From positions 310,001 to 374,000 of the forward strand of contig CBDDHB010000003.1 of the NCBI GenBank assembly GCA_965228165.1: DNA of 64,000 nucleotides, given 5' to 3'. Position numbers and translations under genes: made by a program. Below the pieces are notes generated by a model. The model was not told the origin of the DNA and did not search any database. It saw nothing but the letters and a program-made list of their open reading frames with translations. The DNA is from Oleispirillum sp965228165 (GTDB taxonomy: Bacteria > Pseudomonadota > Alphaproteobacteria > Rhodospirillales > Rhodospirillaceae). Shown one piece after another: positions 50,562 to 57,880 of this stretch. Every line of letters starts with the position of its first letter. Position 1 is the first letter of the stretch.

Positions 50562-52718
50562 ATGGGCGCGACGATCTGGCCGGGCCGCCCCTATCCCCTG
50601 GGAGCGACATGGAACGGCAAGGGCACCAACTTCGCCCTGTTCTCGGCCAACGCGGAAGCGGTGGAGCTGTGCCTGTTCGAGTCCAGCGGCAAGCGCGAAA
50701 CCGACCGCATCCTGTTGCCCGAATTCACCGATCAGGTCTGGCACGGCTTCCTGCCCGAGGTCAAACCCGGCCAGTTGTACGGCTATCGCGTCCACGGCCC
50801 CTATGAGCCCTCCGCCGGGCACCGCTTCAACCCCAACAAGCTGCTGATCGATCCCTACGCCAAGGCGCTGTTCGGCGACGTCGTCTGGCACCGCAACAAC
50901 TATGCCTATCGCCTGGACCACCCGCGCGCCGATCTGTCGTTCAACCGCCAGGACAACGCCCGCACCGTGCCCAAGGCGGTGGTGATCGAAACCCCGACGC
51001 TGCGCCACCTGCCGCCGCCCCCCGACGTGCCCTGGCAGGATTCCCTGATCTATGAAGCCCACGTGCGCGGCATAACCATCCGCCATCCGCAGCTGCCGCT
51101 GGCGAAGCGCGGCACCTTCGCCGGGATGGGCGAGGCTTCGACGATCGCGCACCTGAAATCGCTGGGCGTCAACGTCGTCGAACTGCTGCCGATTCATCCC
51201 TGCCTCGACGAGCAGCACCTGGTCGAAAAGGGCCTGACCAACCATTGGGGCTACAGCAGCTACAATTACTTCGCGCCGTCGCCGCGCTATCTGTCGGGGC
51301 GCAACGTCGCCGAATTCCGCACCATGGTCGGCCTGCTGCACGACGCGGGCATCCAGGTGGTGCTGGACGTGGTGTTCAACCACACCGGCGAAGGCAACCA
51401 TCTGGGGCCGACCTTGAGCTTCCGGGGCATCGACAACGCCTCGTACTATCGGCTCAACCGCGACGACAAGCGCTACTACACCGACTTCACCGGCTGCGGC
51501 AACACCCTCAACATCTCGCACCCGCGCGTCTTGCAGATGGTGATGGACTCCTTGCGCTATTGGGTCGAGGTGATGCAGGTTGACGGCTTCCGCTTCGACC
51601 TTGCCACCACCCTGGCGCGCGCCCCCGACGCCTTTTCGCAGGAAAGCCCCTTCCTTGCCGCGGTGCGCCAGGACCCGGTGCTGTCGCGGGTCAAGATGAT
51701 CTCGGAACCTTGGGATCTGGGGCCGAACGGCTATCAGCTCGGGCAGTTCCCCCCCGGCTGGTCGGAATGGAACGACATCTATCGCAACAAGGTGCGGCAG
51801 TTCTGGCGCGGCGATTCCGGGATGATGGGGGATTTCGCCTCCAGCATCACCGGTTCCTCGCCGCTGTTCGACCGCCAGGGGCGCCGCCCCCGCTCCTCGA
51901 TCAACTTCGTCACCGCCCACGACGGCTTCACCCTGACCGACCTGGTCGGCTTCGAGCGCAAACACAACGAGGCCAACCAGGAAGGCAACCGCGACGGCAG
52001 CGACTATAACCTGTCGTGGAACTGCGGCGTCGAAGGCCCCACCGACGATCCGGCGATCCGCGCCATGCGGATGCGCCAGAAACGCAACGTCATCGCCACC
52101 CTGCTGCTGTCGCAGGGGGTGCCGATGCTGACCGCCGGCGACGAACTGGGGCGCAGCCAGAAGGGCAACAACAACGCCTATTGCCAGGACAACGAGATCA
52201 GCTGGCTCGACTGGTCGCCCCTGTCGCCGGAGGACCGCGACTTCCTGGAATTCGTCCGCATGGTGTCGCGCCTGCGCCGCGAACATCCGGCGTTCCGCCG
52301 CCCGCGATTCTTCCACGGGCGGCGCCTGGGGCGCGGCCCGATCAAGGACATCACCTGGCTTTCCCCCCGGGGCGGCGAACTCGCGCCCGAGGACTGGGGA
52401 CTTTCCTATGCCCGCTGCCTGGGCTTCCACCTGGGGGGCGAGGTCGGCGAATACTTCTCGCGCCAGGGCGACTGCCTGGACGACGACCAGTTCATCGTGC
52501 TGATGAACGCCCACTACGGCGCGGTGCCGTTCCGCCTGCCCGGCGCGGACCTGGGCAAGCATTGGCACGCCCTGTTCGACACCAGCGAATCCCTGCCCTA
52601 TCCCGAAAACGCGCAGCCGGTCTTCCGCGCCGACGAAATCTATCCGTTGCAGGGGCGCGCCCTGGCGGTGCTGATCCACGCCGACCCGTTCGCCTCCTGC
52701 CCGATCGAAAAGGATTGA
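50562..52718 (+). CDS. glgX: Glycogen debranching enzyme GlgX
   Basis: GH13 isoamylase-type enzyme (718 aa) that removes short branches left by GlgP. The N-terminal CBM48 (YPLGATWNGKGTNFALFSANAEAVELCLF) is followed by YEAHVRGIT, DVVFNHTGEGN, the nucleophile region GFRFDLATTLAR, acid/base SEPWDLGPNGYQLG and NFVTAHDGFTLTDLV. GDELGRSQKGNNNAYCQDNEISW is GlgX/TreX-specific. It starts 4 bases after the glgB stop, indicating one operon. Confidence 0.97.
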   Translation: MGATIWPGRPYPLGATWNGKGTNFALFSANAEAVELCLFESSGKRETDRILLPEFTDQVWHGFLPEVKPGQLYGYRVHGPYEPSAGHRFNPNKLLIDPYAKALFGDVVWHRNNYAYRLDHPRADLSFNRQDNARTVPKAVVIETPTLRHLPPPPDVPWQDSLIYEAHVRGITIRHPQLPLAKRGTFAGMGEASTIAHLKSLGVNVVELLPIHPCLDEQHLVEKGLTNHWGYSSYNYFAPSPRYLSGRNVAEFRTMVGLLHDAGIQVVLDVVFNHTGEGNHLGPTLSFRGIDNASYYRLNRDDKRYYTDFTGCGNTLNISHPRVLQMVMDSLRYWVEVMQVDGFRFDLATTLARAPDAFSQESPFLAAVRQDPVLSRVKMISEPWDLGPNGYQLGQFPPGWSEWNDIYRNKVRQFWRGDSGMMGDFASSITGSSPLFDRQGRRPRSSINFVTAHDGFTLTDLVGFERKHNEANQEGNRDGSDYNLSWNCGVEGPTDDPAIRAMRMRQKRNVIATLLLSQGVPMLTAGDELGRSQKGNNNAYCQDNEISWLDWSPLSPEDRDFLEFVRMVSRLRREHPAFRRPRFFHGRRLGRGPIKDITWLSPRGGELAPEDWGLSYARCLGFHLGGEVGEYFSRQGDCLDDDQFIVLMNAHYGAVPFRLPGADLGKHWHALFDTSESLPYPENAQPVFRADEIYPLQGRALAVLIHADPFASCPIEKD

Positions 52719-52723
52719 TTCCG

Positions 52724-54889
52724 GTGAGCTTCCGTCCCGATGCCGTTCCGCCCGATCCCTCGCTCGACCTTCTGGCCGAGGCGGCGGGGATTCACGGCTC
52801 CTATTGGGATATCGCGGGCAACCACCACGTCACCACCGCCGACGGCAAGCGCGCCATCCTGGCGGCGATGGGAATTTCCGCCGCCACCGACGGAGAGGCC
52901 GCCCGCAGCCTGCGCGACTGGCGGGAACGCCCCTGGCGCGAGCCCCTGGCCCCGGTCGCGGTGATCCGCCGCGCCGATCCCGCCGCCGACGTCGCGGTGG
53001 AGGTCTCGGTCCCCGACGAGTTGGCCTTCTCCCGCCTCGACTGGCGGCTCGAGGTGGAGAACGGCGACGTCCACGAAGGCGCGGTCGCCGCCTGCGCCCT
53101 GCCGGTAACGGCGATGGCCGACGTCGGCGGACGCACCCTCTGCCGCCGCCGCCTCGACCTGCCCGCGCCGCTGCCCGACGGCTATCACGACCTGTTCGTC
53201 ACCCTGGCCGGAACCCGCGCCCACGGTCGCCTGATCCTCGCCCCCGCCCGCGCCTTCGTCCCCGAGTGGATGGAACGGGGCGAACGCCGCTGGGGACTCT
53301 CCTGCCAGGTCTATGCGCTGAAACACGCCCGCGACTGGGGCGTCGGCGATTTCTCAAGCCTCGCCGCCTATGCCAAAAGCGCCGCCAGGCTGGGGGCGAC
53401 GATGGTCGGGATCAACCCTCTGCACGCCCTGTTCCCGGTGTGGCCGGAGGCGTGCAGCCCCTATTCCCCCTCCAGCCGGGTGTTCCTCAACCCGCTGATG
53501 ATCTCGGTCCCCGCCGCCCCCTTCGCCGCCGCCAGCCCCGGCCTGAAGGCGCTTGCCGCCGACCCGACGACCAGGGCGACGCTGCGCGCCGCGCGGCGGC
53601 GCGACCAGATCGACTACCCCGCCGTCGGCGACCTCAAGGACAGGGCCCTATCCGCCCTCTACGAGGACTTCCTGCAACTGCCGCCGGAACGCCTGATCGG
53701 GTTCGAGGAATTCTGCGTCGCGGGCGGCGACGGACTGCGCCGTTTCGCCGAATTCTCGGCCCTGCACGAAACCATGGGCGGCCTGCCCTGGAACACCTGG
53801 GCCGCCCCGTTCCAGGATCCGGACAGCCCGGAAGTCGCCGCCTTCGCCCTGGCCAACGCCGAGCGCGTCACCTTCCACGCCTTCCTGCAATGGCTGTGCG
53901 AAACCCAGCTTGCCGCCGCCGCCAAGGCCGCGCCGGGAGTCGGCCTCTACCGCGACCTCGCCATCGGCGCCAGCGCCGATGGCGCCGACGCCTGGGCCAA
54001 CCAATCCGAACTGGTCAGGGGAGCCTCGTTCGGCGCGCCGCCCGACGCCTTCAGCGCCGTCGGCCAGGACTGGGGCCTGCCGCCGCCCCACCCCCTCCGC
54101 ATGCGCGACACCGCCTATGCCGGGTTCGTTTCCATCCTGCGCGCCAACATGCGCCACGCCGCCGCCCTGCGCCTGGACCACGTGATGGGCCTGATGCGCC
54201 TGTTCTGGATTCCGGGCGGGGAGCCGATCTCCAACGGCGCCTACGTCTCGTACCCCTTCGACGACCTGCTGGGGATCGTCGCCCTGGAAAGCGCCCGCAA
54301 CCGCTGCGCCGTGATCGGCGAGGACCTGGGAACCGTGCCCGAGGACTTCCGCGGTCGGATGGCCGCCGAACGCCTGCTCTCCTACCGCGTCGTCTATTTC
54401 GAGAAATGGCCGAGCGGCCTGTTCAAGCGCCCCGACGCCTATCCGCCGCTCGCCCTGGTCACCGCCACCACCCACGACATGCCGACCATCGCCGGGCACT
54501 GGCTGGGCCAGGACGTCGCGGCGCGCGAAAAAGCCGGGGTGTTCGGCGACGGCGCGGAGGCTGAACGCGCCGCCCGCGCCGCCGAACGCGCCGCCCTGTC
54601 CGGAGCCCTGGCCGACCAAAACCTGCCCGCCATTCCCGCCGACGCCGCAGCCTCCGGCACCGACCTGGAAACCCTGACCGATGCCGTACACCGCTTCGCG
54701 GCGCGCACCCCGTCGCAACTGCTGATGATCAACCCCGGCGACCTGGCGGGGGAAACCACCCAGATCAACCTGCCCGGCACGGTGGACGAACACCCCAACT
54801 GGCGCCGCCGCATGACCACCGACGCCGCCAAATTCGCCGATTGCCCGAAGGTCAAACGCGGCATCGAGGCGATCAAGACGGAACGGTAG
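52724..54889 (+). CDS. malQ: 4-alpha-glucanotransferase MalQ
   Basis: GH77 amylomaltase (721 aa) that disproportionates the malto-oligosaccharides released by GlgX. It starts at GTG 52724 behind AAAGGA, five bases after the glgX stop. An N-terminal extension of about 150 residues typical of proteobacterial MalQ precedes the barrel. Catalytic motifs: ALRLDHVMGLMRLFWIP (nucleophile), VIGEDLGTVPEDF (acid/base) and TTHDMPTIAGHW. The end, PNWRRR followed by MTTDAAKFADCPKVKRGIEA and IKTER, has the expected length, but its last 26 codons are duplicated as a free mini-ORF at 56915-56995. Confidence 0.96.
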   Translation: MSFRPDAVPPDPSLDLLAEAAGIHGSYWDIAGNHHVTTADGKRAILAAMGISAATDGEAARSLRDWRERPWREPLAPVAVIRRADPAADVAVEVSVPDELAFSRLDWRLEVENGDVHEGAVAACALPVTAMADVGGRTLCRRRLDLPAPLPDGYHDLFVTLAGTRAHGRLILAPARAFVPEWMERGERRWGLSCQVYALKHARDWGVGDFSSLAAYAKSAARLGATMVGINPLHALFPVWPEACSPYSPSSRVFLNPLMISVPAAPFAAASPGLKALAADPTTRATLRAARRRDQIDYPAVGDLKDRALSALYEDFLQLPPERLIGFEEFCVAGGDGLRRFAEFSALHETMGGLPWNTWAAPFQDPDSPEVAAFALANAERVTFHAFLQWLCETQLAAAAKAAPGVGLYRDLAIGASADGADAWANQSELVRGASFGAPPDAFSAVGQDWGLPPPHPLRMRDTAYAGFVSILRANMRHAAALRLDHVMGLMRLFWIPGGEPISNGAYVSYPFDDLLGIVALESARNRCAVIGEDLGTVPEDFRGRMAAERLLSYRVVYFEKWPSGLFKRPDAYPPLALVTATTHDMPTIAGHWLGQDVAAREKAGVFGDGAEAERAARAAERAALSGALADQNLPAIPADAAASGTDLETLTDAVHRFAARTPSQLLMINPGDLAGETTQINLPGTVDEHPNWRRRMTTDAAKFADCPKVKRGIEAIKTER

Positions 54890-54908
54890 GGGCATAAAAA
54901 ATGCGGGC
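54812..54908 (+). repeat. Left copy of the malQ-tail direct repeat
   Basis: Covers the last 26 codons of malQ plus 19 bases after the stop. It matches 56915-57011 with identical blocks TGCCCGAAGGTCAAACGCGG and GATCAAGACGGAACGGTAGG and a shared AAAAAATGCGGGC downstream. The two copies flank the low-GC FadL block. Confidence 0.8.
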
Positions 54909-55247
54909 TGCTGTTCGGAAGACGCTTAATGCGTTTTCCTCATCCTCGGCTTCGCCTCGGACCGCCGCCGATGGCGGCGTCCCTACGAAAGCCTTCGGCT
55001 TTCTCCGTGCCCGCACCCGCCGGGGTCGCGGACCCCGGACCCCGTTCCTTTGCCCCACCCAACGGCCACGCGCCAACTCACCGCGCCACAAAACAACGAT
55101 GACGGGGATAGGGCCGGAAGCGGAATGGCAATTTCCGAACGCCCCGCGCAGATAAGCTAACGCTTCCCCACGGTTGACTTCGATTTTCTCTTGTTCGGAC
55201 GAACCAAATCGCTCCGGCGCAACCGGCGGGATTGATAAGTTTACGTC
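54890..55247. other. Hairpin array D and spacer between malQ and the FadL remnant
   Basis: 358 bases without a gene. From 54963 to 55038 three perfect hairpins follow one another: CGCCGCC/GGCGGCG (54963-54969 with 54973-54979), GAAAGCC/GGCTTTC (54987-54993 with 54997-55003) and CCGGGGTC/GACCCCGG (55020-55027 with 55031-55038). The last is bordered by GCCCGCACCCGC and CCCCGTTCCTTT, the same borders as the hairpins at copies A and C. The part after 55100 is AT-richer and belongs compositionally to the FadL block. Confidence 0.65.
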
Positions 55248-56647
55248 CTAGAACCGCCCGGAAATCCCGACAGAGAACAAGTCGATCTCGTTATCGTAGC
55301 GTCCCGTAAGGTGGTCTGTCCGCTGACCGAGCAGCGTGGACGTCGAAATCGACGTGTCGATTTTGGGATTATCGGCAAAAATATGGGCGTAGCTGGCGTT
55401 GAGCGTGATGGCGTCATTCAGGGCGTAACTTGCGCCTAAGGACAGCCATGTCCGATCGGAATCGGGAACTCTTGCTGTGCGGTAAGCGTCGGAAACGGGG
55501 CTGACGTCATAGGCGACACCGACGCTTAAATCGAGCCCCGGATGCGGCGTATACGTCGTTCCCAACGCAAAGAACCAACTATCGCGCCAGTTTTCTTTCG
55601 TGACGGAATCGGGAAGGACGTCGGCGCGGCGAACGCGAAGTTCCTTGAACAGCGACCAGTTGGTCCAACTGACATCCCCCATGACTGCCCACTGCGGATC
55701 AATGCGGTGATAGACGCCGAGTGCGGCGACATCGGGTGTGGTGATTTTCGCCGAAGCGTCGGAGTTGGCGTAAATACGGGTGAGGGAAGGAATGGCCGCA
55801 TATTGGCTCGGCACGCCGCTTTGCTCGACTTTTCCCTTAAAGGTGTGATGAATGCGCGAACGATAGGACACCCCGATCCGGGAATCTTCGTCAAGGTTGA
55901 TCATGACCCCGGCCGTGGCACCGAAGGCCGTGTCTTTGCCCGAGAGTTTCGAGAGACCGTCGTGACTTCCCGCCGACGCTCCGGGAACACCCAATGCCGC
56001 TAGATTAAGGCCGTGATCAACGGCATTGGTCAACTCGGCCGAAGCTTTTTGGATATTGAGGCCTAACCCGAGGGAAAGCGCGTCGTTCACCCGATAGGCC
56101 ACCGTCGGCTGAAGATTGGACATCGTCAATTCCGACTTTACCGCGTGGTAACGGCCAATCCAGTCGGAACCATACTCGGTGTCCGGCCCAAAGGGGGCAT
56201 TGAGAGACAGGCCGATCTTGAAATCGTCCGAGAGCGACGCATAGCCGTAAAGAGTTGGGATCGCCGCCGAATACCCCCCCGCCGAGGACGCCGGACCACG
56301 AGACGGGGCGTTCGAGAAGCTTCTCGACCCCTCGTTGGTGAAGGTGGTTTGCAGGTGGATATAAGAGATATCGGACTGCGCCCCCATCCCGAAAGAGACG
56401 TGAGGCCCGCAGGGTTATAGAAGATCGTCGAGGGCTCATCGGCGCGAGCCGTGGCCCCGGCATAGGCGGTTCCCAAACCCCGCGCACTTTGCCCCTTGAG
56501 TTGGACCCCTGCGGCCCGCGCTTGACCACATTCGACCCCAACCACTCCGGCAACAACAAGCGCGGCAAGGGTTCCCCGCAGCAGGTTGGCCCCGAGGCCG
56601 ACGAAGGAGCTCCGAGCGGACCCGAACAAAAAACTGGCTTCTTGCAT
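55248..56647 (-). pseudogene. FadL/OmpP1-type outer-membrane transporter, frameshifted
   Basis: Would be a 14-strand barrel for hydrophobic substrates. The N-terminus has a signal region (TLAALVVAGVVGVECGQARA) and the FadL hatch sequence AGVQLKGQSARGLGTAYAGATARADEPSTIFYNPAGLTSLS. At about 56395-56405 the frame shifts by one base, after which GMGAQSDISYIHLQTTF starts 379 residues of typical FadL barrel ending in the C-terminal aromatic GISGRF. Only one lesion is visible, so a sequencing error is possible. GC content is clearly lower than in the neighbouring glycogen genes, which suggests transfer. The 267 bases upstream of its start (56648-56914) are AT-rich with no clear gene. Confidence 0.85.
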
Positions 56648-56914
56648 AGTCTATCCGTGGGCGAATGTTGGCGCCAAAATGGCGCGACAGCTTGTTATAA
56701 GTTAGCGACAATCCATAGTGGAATTGCCACGTTTGGTTACGACGACCAGAGGAAGTGCAACATAGCGGGAAGAGGCGACAGATTTGTCTGGAATCGTGAG
56801 AAGATCGGCCATCCGATCATACTGTTATGGTTGATGAAGTCATCAGAGTCCAACTCAAAAAGAGTGAACCGCGCCGGGATTGCCGGAGGCTCCCACTTCC
56901 GAGAAGAAGGAGCC

Positions 56915-56995
56915 ATGACGAGCGAGACGACGAACAAATGCGCCGACTGCCCGAAGGTCAAACGCGGCGTCGCCGCGATCAAGACGGAACGGTAG
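56915..56995 (+). CDS. 26-aa mini-ORF with CxxC, copy of the malQ tail
   Basis: Reads MTSETTNKCADCPKVKRGVA then AIKTER. It matches the MalQ C-terminus (MTTDAAKFADC...IKTER) at 17 of the final 18 positions apart from conservative swaps, but starts with its own ATG behind a purine-rich GAGAAGAAGGAG. Unlike MalQ it has two cysteines (C9, C12) in a CxxC. It could be a translated small protein or just the duplicated gene end; homology is certain, expression is not. Confidence 0.4.
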   Translation: MTSETTNKCADCPKVKRGVAAIKTER

Positions 56996-57011
56996 GGCAA
57001 AAAATGCGGGC
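56915..57011 (+). repeat. Right copy of the malQ-tail direct repeat
   Basis: Counterpart of 54812-54908. Similarity begins at the ATG and runs past the stop to GCGGGC, where hairpin GCGGGC/GCCCGC (57006-57011 with 57015-57020) starts. Upstream of the ATG the two loci share nothing. Confidence 0.8.
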
Positions 57012-57166
57012 ACCGCCCGCACCCGCACAGGGCCTTGGGCCCTGTGTACCCATTCCTTGGTTTCTGCGCGGAGCGCCATCATGCCTTCATGCGGCAACGT
57101 AATGGCCGATTGTCGCTGACGCGGCGAAAAACAAGTTTATGAGGTCGAGGAGGCCGAGCCTCCTCG
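57006..57166. repeat. Palindromic repeat family, copy C, with hairpins
   Basis: Hairpin CACAGGGCC/GGCCCTGTG (57026-57034 with 57038-57046, loop TTG) precedes the palindromic element (about 57051-57140), whose core contains GCGCGGAGCGCCAT ... TCATGCGGC ... GACGCGGCGAAAAAC, as in A and B. A further perfect stem CGAGGAGGC/GCCTCCTCG (57146-57154 with 57158-57166) follows, just before the end of the DUF1847 gene. Confidence 0.7.
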
Positions 57167-57207
57167 CGGGTCCGGGCGGGGCCCGGCCTTCCCGCATGCC
57201 GTCCCCT

Positions 57208-57873
57208 TCAGGTCAGGGTTTTCAGCCGGTCCTCGTCGAACAGGCGTTTGCAATAGCTGTGGCTGGTATAAAGCGCCACGGCGGGGTTATGGCCGAGCGC
57301 CCGGTCCTTGGCGATCAGGGTGGTCACCGGCGCCTCGGAGTGGCGGATGAACAGGCTGTCGTGGCCGACGCACAGGCCGACGAGAACGTTAAGGTCGGCC
57401 CCCCACCGGTTGAGCAGCATCGCCTGGAGGATCGGATTGCAGCAGGATTCGTCGTTGCCGGGTTTGACCTTGATCGCATCGGGGATGCCGATTTCGGTCT
57501 TGTCGATGGACCCCACCTTGCACAGCACGGCATAGGGGTCCAGACCGCCCAGTTTGAGGAATCGGGCGAAGATGCGGGTTTCCTCGATCAGGCCGATGCA
57601 GGTGGCGATGCCGATTTTCTTCGCGCCGATCTTCCTGGCGAAGACCAGGGTTTCCTCCACCCGCGTCAGCTTGCCGTAGTACTGGCCCTCGACCTCGGCG
57701 GAGGCGCGGGCCATGCGCGCGTCGAGTTCGTCGCCGCGATAGATGGCGAGAACCTCGGCGCGCTGGCCGACTTCCAGCGCCTCGGTCAGGCAGAAGGTGG
57801 GGTACATCTTGTCGTGCCGATAGCAGTTGAGCTGGCGGCAATCGGCACAACTGTGGTCGTCGTTCCGGGGCAT
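57208..57873 (-). CDS. DUF1847 family putative metal-binding protein
   Basis: 221-aa cytoplasmic protein. The N-terminus HSCADCRQLNCYRHDKMYPTFC is cysteine-rich (CxxC-x4-C-x9-C) as in DUF1847; later IGIATCIGLIEETRIFARF, GNDESCCNPILQAMLLN and LVGLCVGHDSLFIRHS complete the family pattern. A metal cluster is inferred from the cysteines; the function is unknown. It starts 7 bases after the glgP stop on the same strand, so it is probably co-expressed with glgA-glgP, which would be a lead on its role. Confidence 0.85.
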   Translation of the reverse strand: MPRNDDHSCADCRQLNCYRHDKMYPTFCLTEALEVGQRAEVLAIYRGDELDARMARASAEVEGQYYGKLTRVEETLVFARKIGAKKIGIATCIGLIEETRIFARFLKLGGLDPYAVLCKVGSIDKTEIGIPDAIKVKPGNDESCCNPILQAMLLNRWGADLNVLVGLCVGHDSLFIRHSEAPVTTLIAKDRALGHNPAVALYTSHSYCKRLFDEDRLKTLT

Positions 57874-57880
57874 GGCGGCC

